A DNA stretch of 11,780 nt from an uncultured Collinsella sp. (GTDB lineage: Bacteria > Actinomycetota > Coriobacteriia > Coriobacteriales > Coriobacteriaceae). How positions within the stretch are numbered: position 1 is the first letter of the stretch; every line of letters begins with the position of its first letter. A model generated the notes under the pieces. The model had not been told where the DNA came from, ran no database searches, and was given only the letters and a program-made list of their open reading frames with translations. The stretch spans positions 1-11,780 of the forward strand of contig CABUOA010000046.1 of the NCBI GenBank assembly GCA_902493145.1, given 5' to 3'. The position numbers were made by a program, and so were the translations under genes. This document shows positions 1 to 6,306 of the stretch, one piece after another.

Positions 1-109
1 CTTTGCGATCCACCACCAGCAGGCGGCAGGAGTCGCGCGGCTCGGCAGGAGCCTGGGCAATCAGTTCCTCAGGAAGGTTGTAGTCAAAATCATCGGTACG
101 CATAGACAC
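1..109 (-). CDS. queA: QueA, tRNA preQ1 ribosyltransferase-isomerase, 5' end only
   Basis: S-adenosylmethionine:tRNA ribosyltransferase-isomerase transfers the ribosyl moiety of SAM to preQ1 in tRNA, giving epoxyqueuosine; it acts in the cytoplasm. Only about 36 N-terminal codons are present and the gene leaves the window at position 1. The visible residues RTDDFDYNLPEELIAQAP, then a Ser-Cys-Arg-Leu-Leu stretch, match the characteristic QueA N-terminus (DFDYxLPxELIAQxP, SRLLVLDR). Two in-frame starts exist. ATG at 103 lies 14 nt after AAGGAG (118-123); GTG at 109 lies 8 nt after it, so GTG (Met-Ser-Met-Arg) is preferred on spacing. It lies 64 bp downstream of queH, the gene for the next pathway step, on the same strand. 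The family call is firm despite the short fragment; the exact start is open. Confidence 0.85.
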   Translation of the reverse strand, partial: MSMRTDDFDYNLPEELIAQAPAEPRDSCRLLVVDRK

Positions 110-173
110 GTCGGATACTCCTTATATAGCTAAAGTCCGCTCTACATCCTAGCAGGCTGACGTCCCAAACGAA

Positions 174-749
174 CTACTTTTTGGCGGCTTTGCGCTCGTC
201 GCGGATGCGGGCGCGGTCCATGGCCGCCTCGACAGCAGAAAAGCGGCAGCCGCAGTAGTTCTGTCGATACATGCCCAGTTCGCGCGAACGGCGCGTAGCC
301 TCGGGATAATACGGGCGAAAATCGCGAATCACCGGAGTGAGACCGCGGGCGGCAGCCAAACGCTCGAGCACGTCATTGCAGGTGTCGAACAACTGATACG
401 GAGAGACGGCGAGCGTCGTGCCCACGTATTCAAACCCGCGCTCCCGAGCCACGCGGCACGCCTCGGCCAGACGCAGGGCATAGCACGCGCGACAGCGACG
501 GGGCCGATCGGCACCCAGCGGGGCCACGCCGGCCTCCCAGCGCTCGCGATCCTCCTCGGCCTCGATGAGCTCGATGTCGCCGTCGGCACACCACCGGCGC
601 AGCTCGTCCAGGCGACGCTGCCATTCATTGTGCGGCTGAATATTGGGGTTGGTCCAGCAGATCGTGGGTTCAAACCCCTCCTCGCGCAGCAGGCGAACCG
701 GCTCAAGCGAGCATGGTGCACAGCACGCATGCAGCAACAACGACTTCAT
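174..749 (-). CDS. queH: QueH, epoxyqueuosine reductase (DUF208 family)
   Basis: QueH reduces epoxyqueuosine to queuosine in tRNA, the last pathway step, and is the non-orthologous alternative to cobalamin-dependent QueG. The 191-residue product carries the family's cysteine sets: HACCAPC at residues 7-13, CRAC at 86-89 and YCGC at 165-168. In the family these hold an iron-sulfur cluster and a nearby iron. Other family landmarks are the NPNIQPHNEW segment near residues 34-43 and the TTLAVSPYQ segment near 111-119. Two ATGs sit 6 bp apart. The one at 755 directly abuts GAGGAG, while the one at 749 is 6 nt away, so 749 is chosen. The stop codon of the upstream DUF3267 gene overlaps this ribosome binding site, so translation is probably coupled. 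Longer in-frame extensions upstream are just the antisense of DUF3267. Confidence 0.93.
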   Translation of the reverse strand: MKSLLLHACCAPCSLEPVRLLREEGFEPTICWTNPNIQPHNEWQRRLDELRRWCADGDIELIEAEEDRERWEAGVAPLGADRPRRCRACYALRLAEACRVARERGFEYVGTTLAVSPYQLFDTCNDVLERLAAARGLTPVIRDFRPYYPEATRRSRELGMYRQNYCGCRFSAVEAAMDRARIRDERKAAKK

Positions 750-759
750 CGACATCTCC

Positions 760-1326
760 TCACCCAAAAAAGCGCACGCCAAAGGACGTATCCTCGCAGG
801 CGACAATGCGGCGGTCGCGCAGGATGGTCCGCACGTAATACCAATCGCCCACGCAGCCCGACAAGTGCAGACCAGCCGCCAGGTAGCACAGCAGCAGATA
901 GCCCGAGAACGCAAACCCCAGGGCAAACGCCACCGTCAAAACAACCGTGGGCGCCAGGCAAATGGCCATGTACCGCCGACGCGAATACACAACGCCCTCG
1001 GAGCAGGCATAGATCATCGCCGTCTCACGATTCGCGCCAAAGGTCACATGCGCGCCCGCAGGCGCCAGCAGCTTAAAAAACACCGCATGCACCAGCTCGT
1101 GCACGGCAAACGACGCTGCAGAAACCGCAGCCACACCGACCATCCAGCCCACGACGGTGGTCCAGCCGCCCGCCTCAGCCGCGTCCAAGTCCGCAGGCCC
1201 GCCCAGCAGCATAAACATCGGCACCAGGCACACGGCAAACACCGCGATCACGGCCATCCCCCACACGAAGCAAGCGTGTAGAAAATCCTCGTCCTCAAAC
1301 GCATGTATGTTGGAAATCTCATTCAT
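760..1326 (-). CDS. DUF3267 putative membrane zinc metalloprotease-like protein
   Basis: The 188-residue membrane protein has hydrophobic segments at about residues 22-42, 57-75, 119-140 and 141-158. A HELVH motif lies at 76-80 inside a hydrophobic stretch, as in intramembrane zinc metalloproteases of the site-2-protease type and in the DUF3267 family. A later GCVGDWYY segment (157-164) supplies Asp161, a candidate third metal ligand. The HExxH motif is seen; protease activity is inferred and no substrate is known. The start at 1326 has no Shine-Dalgarno sequence. A TATCCT hexamer at 1335-1340 would place transcription only a few bases before the ATG, so a leaderless start is possible. It is the first gene of a likely DUF3267-queH-queA unit, with 10 bp to queH. 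The functional link to queuosine is unclear and may be only co-transcription. Confidence 0.8.
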   Translation of the reverse strand: MNEISNIHAFEDEDFLHACFVWGMAVIAVFAVCLVPMFMLLGGPADLDAAEAGGWTTVVGWMVGVAAVSAASFAVHELVHAVFFKLLAPAGAHVTFGANRETAMIYACSEGVVYSRRRYMAICLAPTVVLTVAFALGFAFSGYLLLCYLAAGLHLSGCVGDWYYVRTILRDRRIVACEDTSFGVRFFG

Positions 1327-1437
1327 AGCATCTTAGGATAGCGCCCCTGCCACGTACCCGTCCGCATGTGCGATAATGTCGAACGATATGCACGAATTGA
1401 CCACCGCGTCACCAGGCCTTGCGCCCGGCCGCGCTCT

Positions 1438-1443
1438 TACAAT
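1438..1443 (+). promoter_or_regulatory. Possible -10 hexamer before the synthetase-like gene
   Basis: TACAAT differs from TATAAT at one position and lies 15 bp before the ATG. It would start the transcript close to the GAAGGAG ribosome binding site at 1448-1454. No convincing -35 element is at the standard distance: TTGACC at 1397-1402 is too far upstream to pair with it. GATAAT at 1372-1377 is an alternative -10. The 132 bp spacer is shared with the divergent DUF3267 gene. Confidence 0.3.
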
Positions 1444-1458
1444 ATGCGAAGGAGTCCC

Positions 1459-3609
1459 ATGGCATCCAAATACTCCATGAACGACCGTCCCAGCTGGCCT
1501 CGCCGCGCCATCGTTACCGCCGGCGAGCCCTACGGCAACAAGGGCCTTCACTTTGGCCACGTTGGCGGCGTCTTTGTCCCGGCCGACTTCTTCGCCCGCT
1601 TCCTGCGTGACCGCCTGGGCCGCGAAAACGTCATCTTCACCTCGGGCACCGACTGCTACGGTTCGCCCATCATGGAGAGCTACCGCAAACTCAAGGAGAA
1701 CGAGGGCTACGACAAGTCCATCGGCGAGTATGTCGAGTCCAATCACTCCCGCCAGGCCGCGACCCTCAACAACTACAACATCAGCTGCGATATCTACGGC
1801 GGCTCGGGCCTTGAGCCGGCGGCCCAGATCCACAACGAGGTGACTGCCGAGATTATCGAGCGCCTGCACGAGCAGGGCACCATCTCCAAGCGCTCCACGC
1901 TGCAGTTCTACGATGCCAAGGCCGGCACGTTCCTCAACGGACGCCAGGTCATCGGCCGCTGCCCCATCCAGGGCTGCAAGTCCGAGAAGGCTTATGCCGA
2001 CGAGTGCGATCTGGGCCACCAGTTTGAGCCCGAGGAGCTCATCGCGCCCAAAAGCCAGCTCACCGGCGAGGTGCCCGAGTTGCGTCCGGTCGACAATCTC
2101 TACTTTGACCTGCCGGCCTACCTCGACTTCATGAAAACCTACACCGCCAAGCTCGCCCAGAACCCGCAGGTTCGCTCCGTGGTCTCCAAGACCATGGAGG
2201 AGTGGCTGCTGCCGGCTCAGCTCTACATCCAGAACAAGTTCCGCGAGGCCTTCGACGCCGTCGAGGACCAGCTTCCCGAGCACACCGTGCTGGAGCCCGA
2301 GGGCAACAAGAGCAGCTTTACCGTCACCTTCCCCAGCTGGAAGGAGCGCGACGACGCCCACGCGGTGCTCGCCAACGGCGGCGTGCGCTTCCGCAGCGGC
2401 AAGGCGCTCGTGCCCTTCCGCATCACCGGCAACATCGACTGGGGCGTTCCGGTGCCCGAGGTCGATGGCGTCTCCGACGTCACCTGCTGGTGCTGGCCCG
2501 AGAGCCTGTGGGCGCCCATCAGCTATACGCGTACCGTGCTCGCGCGCGATGCCAAGGCAGCCGGCGTGACCGAGGGCGTCGCCGCCCAGGATGCCGCCCT
2601 CATGGGCGAGCCCGCTGCCGACTCCACGCAGGTCCCCGCGCCCACCTACCAGCACAGCTCGCTCGACTGGCGCGACTGGTGGTGCTCGGACGACGCGCAG
2701 ATCTACCAGTTTATCGGTCAGGACAACATCTACTTCTACTGCATCGCGCAGACCGCCATGTGGGAGGCCCTGGGCTGGGACCTCACGCAGAGCACCGTCA
2801 GCGCCTGCTACCACCTGCTCTACATGGGCAAAAAGGCCAGCTCGTCCTCGCAGACGCCTCCTCCGCCGGCAGACGACCTGCTCAACCACTACACCTGCGA
2901 GCAGATGCGTGCGCACTGGCTGTCGCTCGGCCTGTCCGAGAAGCCGGTAAGCTTTAGCCCCAAGGCATACGACACGCGTGTGACCGGCAAGGACAAGGAC
3001 GGCAACGAGGTACGCGCCTGCGACGACAAGCGCGTTATCGACCCGGCCCTTAAGGAGAGCGCGCTGCTGACCGGCGTGTTCAACCGTCTGGCCCGCAGCT
3101 GCTTCTACGGCGTCGCCGTCAAGGAAGGCGACGAGAGCCCCTACCGCAACGGCTGCATCCCCGCCGGTGCCGCTTCTGACACCGTGGTCGAAGCCGCCCA
3201 GCAGGCAGCCCTCGCCTTTGAGCAGGCCATGTACAAGTTCGAGACGCACCGCGCGCTTGCCGTGTGCGACGACTACCTGCGCGCCGCCAACAAGCGCTGG
3301 AGCGACGCCTCCAAGGCCGCCAACAAGCTCGAGGGCGAGCCGGCCAACGCCGCAATGACGCAGGCCCTCGTCGACGCCTTTACCGAGCTGCGCGTGGCGA
3401 CCGTCCTGATGCACGGCATCGTCCCGGCCGGCTGCGAGCTCATCTGTGAGTACTTCGACATCGACCCGGTCGCCTTCTTTAGCTGGGATAACATCTTCGC
3501 CTCCACGGATGAGTTTGTGGAGAGCCTGGGCGAGAAGCCCGGCGAGCACCGCGTAAAGCCGCTACCCCCGCGCTTCGACTTCTTCAGCAAGCACGAGAAC
3601 CAGTACTAA
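1459..3609 (+). CDS. metG: Methionyl-tRNA-synthetase-like class I tRNA ligase
   Basis: A 716-residue class I aminoacyl-tRNA synthetase of the MetRS group, expected to adenylate an amino acid and charge tRNA in the cytoplasm. Seen in order: the HIGH-type signature HFGH (31-34) after EPYGNKG; GTDCYGSP (63-70); a knuckle with Cys168, Cys173, Cys183 and His187; the NIDWGVPVP segment (325-333); WAPISY (351-356); GQDNIYFY (420-427); and a helical anticodon-binding domain with Trp614. The KMSKS position reads GKKASSSS (457-464) followed by four prolines, so the usual second lysine is absent. Several methionine-pocket positions also look changed. It may therefore be a MetRS paralog rather than the housekeeping enzyme, and the gene symbol marks family only. 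The start at 1459 follows GAAGGAG (1448-1454) by 4 nt. The next ATG at 1477 and upstream in-frame codons lack such a site. An RNA methyltransferase gene follows after 36 bp. Confidence 0.85.
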   Translation: MASKYSMNDRPSWPRRAIVTAGEPYGNKGLHFGHVGGVFVPADFFARFLRDRLGRENVIFTSGTDCYGSPIMESYRKLKENEGYDKSIGEYVESNHSRQAATLNNYNISCDIYGGSGLEPAAQIHNEVTAEIIERLHEQGTISKRSTLQFYDAKAGTFLNGRQVIGRCPIQGCKSEKAYADECDLGHQFEPEELIAPKSQLTGEVPELRPVDNLYFDLPAYLDFMKTYTAKLAQNPQVRSVVSKTMEEWLLPAQLYIQNKFREAFDAVEDQLPEHTVLEPEGNKSSFTVTFPSWKERDDAHAVLANGGVRFRSGKALVPFRITGNIDWGVPVPEVDGVSDVTCWCWPESLWAPISYTRTVLARDAKAAGVTEGVAAQDAALMGEPAADSTQVPAPTYQHSSLDWRDWWCSDDAQIYQFIGQDNIYFYCIAQTAMWEALGWDLTQSTVSACYHLLYMGKKASSSSQTPPPPADDLLNHYTCEQMRAHWLSLGLSEKPVSFSPKAYDTRVTGKDKDGNEVRACDDKRVIDPALKESALLTGVFNRLARSCFYGVAVKEGDESPYRNGCIPAGAASDTVVEAAQQAALAFEQAMYKFETHRALAVCDDYLRAANKRWSDASKAANKLEGEPANAAMTQALVDAFTELRVATVLMHGIVPAGCELICEYFDIDPVAFFSWDNIFASTDEFVESLGEKPGEHRVKPLPPRFDFFSKHENQY

Positions 3610-3645
3610 ACACTCGACATGTAATGGAATGGGAAGGAAAGACGG

Positions 3646-4749
3646 ATGTCCAAGCCGCGTCGTCGTAAGCAGAAAAAGCAGGTCAAGGCCGAGCTCAAGC
3701 TCAGGCAGTTTGCCGCCACCGAGCTTTCCGACCAGCTTGTCGCCCTTCCCTGCGCCGCCGACCTGCCGCGCTTTATGGTCGACACGATCGCCGGCGCCTA
3801 TGCGCCCGCCGATGCCGAGCTCATGATCGAGGGCTTCGGTGCTGCAGCCACACGCCCGGTCACGCTGCGCGCCAACACGCTCAAGGCAACCGCCGAGGAC
3901 ATCGCTGCGGCGCTCGATGCCGCCGGCATCGCCCACAACCCCGTCGCCTGGTACCCAGACGCCTTCATCCTGCCCGAGGCCCAGGTTTCCGACCTGTGGG
4001 GCCTCGGCATCTACCGCGACGGCAAGATCTACTTACAAAGTCTATCGTCCATGATGCCGCCGTTGGTCCTGGGCGCCCAGGCAGGCGAGGACATCTTGGA
4101 CATGTGCGCAGCCCCCGGCGGCAAGACGACGCAGATCGCCGCCCTCACGCAGGAGCAGGCGCACCTTACCGCCTGCGAGATGAGCATTCCCCGCGCCGAG
4201 AAGCTCGAAGCCAACCTCCACCGCCAAGGCGCAAAAAACGTGCCCGTCATGCGCATCGACGCACGCGAGCTCGACGAGTTCTTCCGCTTTGACCGCATCC
4301 TGCTCGACGCTCCCTGCACCGGCACGGGCACCGTCATCAGCGGCAACGAGAAGAGTCTGCGCGGCCTGACCGAGCAGTTGCTGAGCAAGTGCGCCCGCTC
4401 GCAGCGAGCACTTCTGGACCGCGCCATGGGAGCCCTCAAACCGGGCGGCACGCTCGTCTATTCGACTTGTTCGATCTTGCCGCAGGAAAACGAGGACGCC
4501 CTGCAAGAAGCCCTCGACAAGCATATGGACTGCGAGCTCATCCCCCTCGACGGCACGCCAAGCGAAAGTGAGGTACGCCGTGCCCAAGAAGCTGGTGAGG
4601 AGCCGCGCATCGAGTCCAACGCCCTGACCGAGGCCATTGCCGCGGGTCAGGTATCGGCCATCGCCAACGGCCTGCCCGGCACGCTCACCATTCCGCCCAG
4701 CCGCGAATTTGAGGGCTTCTACATTGCCCTGATCCGAAAACGCAGCTAG
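3646..4749 (+). CDS. RsmB/NOP-family SAM-dependent RNA cytosine-C5 methyltransferase
   Basis: A 367-residue RNA m5C methyltransferase of the RsmB/NOP2/Sun group, which methylates cytosine-5 in rRNA or tRNA using SAM. Motif I is DMCAAPGGKT (152-161) for SAM binding. Motif IV is DAPCTG (221-226), whose Cys224 is the family's release cysteine. Motif VI is STCS (273-276), whose Cys275 is the expected nucleophile, followed by the typical PQENE. The segment IYLQSLSSMM just before the SAM site and the terminal GFYIALI are family hallmarks. The N-terminus is very basic (KPRRRKQKK), suited to RNA binding. No separate C-terminal PUA domain is evident, so the substrate cannot be named. The start follows AAGGA (3634-3638) by 7 nt. 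The gene is probably co-transcribed with the synthetase-like gene upstream. Confidence 0.92.
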   Translation: MSKPRRRKQKKQVKAELKLRQFAATELSDQLVALPCAADLPRFMVDTIAGAYAPADAELMIEGFGAAATRPVTLRANTLKATAEDIAAALDAAGIAHNPVAWYPDAFILPEAQVSDLWGLGIYRDGKIYLQSLSSMMPPLVLGAQAGEDILDMCAAPGGKTTQIAALTQEQAHLTACEMSIPRAEKLEANLHRQGAKNVPVMRIDARELDEFFRFDRILLDAPCTGTGTVISGNEKSLRGLTEQLLSKCARSQRALLDRAMGALKPGGTLVYSTCSILPQENEDALQEALDKHMDCELIPLDGTPSESEVRRAQEAGEEPRIESNALTEAIAAGQVSAIANGLPGTLTIPPSREFEGFYIALIRKRS

Positions 4750-4787
4750 CGCACGGATCCAAAACTCAACAAGCTATCTCCGTGCGC
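4749..4787. repeat. 9 bp inverted repeat at convergent gene ends
   Basis: GCGCACGGA (4749-4757) is perfectly complementary to TCCGTGCGC (4779-4787), with a 21 nt loop. The left arm begins at the last base of the methyltransferase stop codon; the right arm lies in the last codons of the convergent small protein gene. It could act as a two-way transcription stop, but the loop is long and no T-run follows on either strand. Confidence 0.35.
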
Positions 4788-4944
4788 GTTTGCCCTGCTG
4801 GTCGCGATGCTGTTTAAGCATCGTGCGCTCCTTGCGTTCGGCCCTTTTGCCCTTAATGGCCGTGACCACAAAATAGATGACCGCGGCGGCTACGATTGCG
4901 CCCACGCATAGGCCAATCGAGCCCAACATTGCCGAAAATTCCAT
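4774..4944 (-). CDS. Small single-pass membrane protein, 56 residues, function unknown
   Basis: The open frame from ATG at 4944 to TAG at 4774-4776 encodes 56 residues. A short N-terminus (MEFSAM) is followed by one hydrophobic helix at about residues 7-29 rich in Gly, Ala, Val and Ile, and then a strongly basic tail (KGKRAERKER at 31-40, ending GKRARR). By the positive-inside rule the tail should be cytoplasmic. AGAGAGGTGA ends 6 nt before the ATG, a good ribosome binding site, and codon use fits the neighbours. It is convergent with the methyltransferase gene and divergent from the TIM-barrel gene, so it appears to be its own transcription unit. TATCTT at 4977-4982 is a possible -10. The family is not recognised. 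It resembles many short tail-charged bacterial membrane proteins and could be a regulator of a membrane enzyme, but nothing shows which. Confidence 0.7.
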   Translation of the reverse strand: MEFSAMLGSIGLCVGAIVAAAVIYFVVTAIKGKRAERKERTMLKQHRDQQGKRARR

Positions 4945-5018
4945 ACCGCGTCACCTCTCTTTTAAACGGGACTTTCAAGATAGCACCTCGATCACCGCCA
5001 CCACAGCTCCTTCACGTT

Positions 5019-5050
5019 CGCCGCCCTTCGGTCTAACGGAGGACGCGGCG
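5019..5050. other. GC-rich hairpin in divergent intergenic region
   Basis: CGCCGC (5019-5024) pairs with GCGGCG (5045-5050). Inside it CCTTCG (5025-5030) can pair with CGGAGG (5037-5042, using one T-G pair), leaving a 2 nt bulge and a 6 nt loop. No T-run follows on either strand, so it is not a typical intrinsic terminator. It lies in the 190 bp spacer between the small membrane protein and the TIM-barrel gene and could fall in either upstream region. The role is unknown. Confidence 0.35.
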
Positions 5051-5119
5051 GGGAAAAATCAACTCGTCAAACGATTTAGCATTCGCAATTCCGGCTGCAT
5101 CGCGCCGGCTGTCATCACA

Positions 5120-5125
5120 TAGAAT
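5120..5125 (+). promoter_or_regulatory. -10 element for an apparently leaderless TIM-barrel gene
   Basis: TAGAAT matches the TATAAT consensus at five of six positions and ends 9 nt before the ATG at 5135. Transcription would start at about 5132-5135, at or next to the start codon. The intervening CGAGCTTCC has no Shine-Dalgarno sequence. No good -35 is visible. Leaderless mRNAs are common in Actinobacteria, which makes this reading reasonable. Confidence 0.5.
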
Positions 5126-5134
5126 CGAGCTTCC

Positions 5135-6226
5135 ATGGATACCCTCAACGATCTAAATGAGCGCGTCGACGCCTTCGTCGGCACCAGCTCCTTCGACACG
5201 CCTGCCGCGGCAAACGACCAAGCTCCCATCGATGTGCCCGCCGAGGTTCACGAGGACATCGTCGCCTCGGTCGATTTCTCCGAGGTTGAGCTCGCAGACG
5301 AGTTCACCGAGCCCCAGGTAGCCGTGACCCCCAACGGCCTGCTCCCTATGGAGCCCCTGCCCATCGACGGACGCCTGCGCAAGGCTGCCCTTCGCATGCC
5401 CGACGAGATCGAGGAGGCCAGCGGCTTCACGCTCTTTGGCCGCCGCATCAAGTCGCTCATTTACACCACCGATGTCGCGGTTATCCGCAACTCCAACGCC
5501 GATGCCGTCTTTGCGGTCTACCCTTTCACGCCGCAGCCCGCCATTACGCAAGCGCTGCTGACCGTCGCCGAGTGCCCGGTCTTCGTAGGCGTGGGCGGTG
5601 GCACCACCACCGGCAAGCGCTCCGTTCAGATGGCAGCCGTCTCCGAGATGCAGGGCGCGGCGGGATGCGTGGTCAACTCCCCCGCCACCGCCGAGATGGT
5701 CGAGCACATCACCAACATCGCCGACATCCCCGTCATCGCTACGGTCGTTCGCTGCGACGACGATGCCCACGCCAAGGTGCGCGCTGGAGCCAAGATTCTC
5801 AACATCGCCGCCGGCAAGAACACGCCCCAGGTCCTACGCGAGCTGCGCAAGCACTATCCCAACCTGCCGCTCATCGCGCCGGGCGGCAAGACGCCAGAGA
5901 GCATCCGTGAAACCATCGCCGCCGGCGCCAACGCCATCATCTGGACGCCGCCTTCGGCCCAGCAGCTACAGACCGACATGATGCAGCGTTATCGCAAGAT
6001 GAAGGAAGACGCCACACCTGTCATCTCGCACGACGATGTGCCCATTATCGACCAGGTCTCCGCCGCCGAGGTCAGCCAGGTCGAGAACATGAATCCCGAC
6101 GTGCCGATTCCCGACGAAGTCATCGAGCGCGTCGCCTCGATCCACGAGCGCGTCGAGGAGCGTCGCGCCAACCGCGGGCTCAAGCCCTCGCTGCACGGCT
6201 TTTTCTTCCGAGGAAAGAAACGCTAG
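5135..6226 (+). CDS. Conserved TIM-barrel-like protein, function uncertain
   Basis: The 363-residue protein has a core at about residues 101-290 that resembles a beta/alpha-barrel family often listed only as 'hydrolase' in Firmicutes and related to KDPG-aldolase-like folds. Landmarks are SLIYTTDVAVIRN (107-119), YPFTPQPAI (129-137), VGVGGGTTTGKR (151-162), a strand-ending NIAAGKNTP (223-231), APGGKTPESI (248-257) and ANAIIWTPPS (265-274). The Gly-rich segments could hold a phosphate-bearing ligand, but no catalytic residue can be assigned. An acidic, probably disordered N-terminal stretch of about 100 residues and a C-terminal tail of about 70 residues ending in basic RGKKR flank the core; both look longer than I expect for the family. 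There is no Shine-Dalgarno sequence at 5135, but a -10 element just upstream supports a leaderless start. Internal ATGs (residues 72 and 88) also lack one. It forms a single-gene unit ended by the terminator at 6238. Confidence 0.75.
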   Translation: MDTLNDLNERVDAFVGTSSFDTPAAANDQAPIDVPAEVHEDIVASVDFSEVELADEFTEPQVAVTPNGLLPMEPLPIDGRLRKAALRMPDEIEEASGFTLFGRRIKSLIYTTDVAVIRNSNADAVFAVYPFTPQPAITQALLTVAECPVFVGVGGGTTTGKRSVQMAAVSEMQGAAGCVVNSPATAEMVEHITNIADIPVIATVVRCDDDAHAKVRAGAKILNIAAGKNTPQVLRELRKHYPNLPLIAPGGKTPESIRETIAAGANAIIWTPPSAQQLQTDMMQRYRKMKEDATPVISHDDVPIIDQVSAAEVSQVENMNPDVPIPDEVIERVASIHERVEERRANRGLKPSLHGFFFRGKKR

Positions 6227-6237
6227 CAAAACATCTT

Positions 6238-6275
6238 GGCCCGCCCCACAAACGTGAGGCGGGCCGTTTTCGTTT
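6238..6275 (+). terminator. Intrinsic terminator after the TIM-barrel gene
   Basis: GGCCCGCC (6238-6245) pairs perfectly with GGCGGGCC (6258-6265). The stem continues after one mismatch with CAC/GTG around an AAAC loop and is followed by GTTTTCGTTT. It starts 11 bp after the stop codon and separates this gene from the convergent degV. The opposite strand has only a weak T-run, so it works mainly in the plus direction. Confidence 0.85.
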
Positions 6276-6306
6276 GGGCAATCATGCAGCGATGTGATGG
6301 GGCAAA

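Noticed and set aside
110..173. preQ1 riboswitch before queA
   Set aside because: The 64 bp spacer shows no preQ1 aptamer-like stem-loop with A-rich tail; only a ribosome binding site and a TATATA stretch are seen.
750..926. N-terminal extension of QueH by about 59 residues
   Set aside because: The extension is the antisense-frame reading of the DUF3267 gene, lacks a ribosome binding site and precedes the known QueH N-terminus; GAGGAG is placed for the start at 749.
1366..1458. Longer synthetase-like protein starting at 1366, or a T-box leader for this gene
   Set aside because: The in-frame extension has no ribosome binding site while GAAGGAG sits just before 1459, and the spacer is too short and lacks a terminator/antiterminator pair for a T-box.
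1333..3549. Very long open frame (738 codons) antisense to the synthetase-like gene
   Set aside because: It mirrors the codon bias of the plus-strand gene. Its product is a monotonous Val/Gly/Leu/Asp sequence with no recognisable domain, and the plus strand encodes clear synthetase motifs. Such shadows are normal in GC-rich genes.
4877..5122. 81-codon plus-strand frame in the region before the TIM-barrel gene
   Set aside because: It is antisense to the small membrane protein in its first part, has no ribosome binding site, and its remainder covers intergenic sequence with the hairpin.
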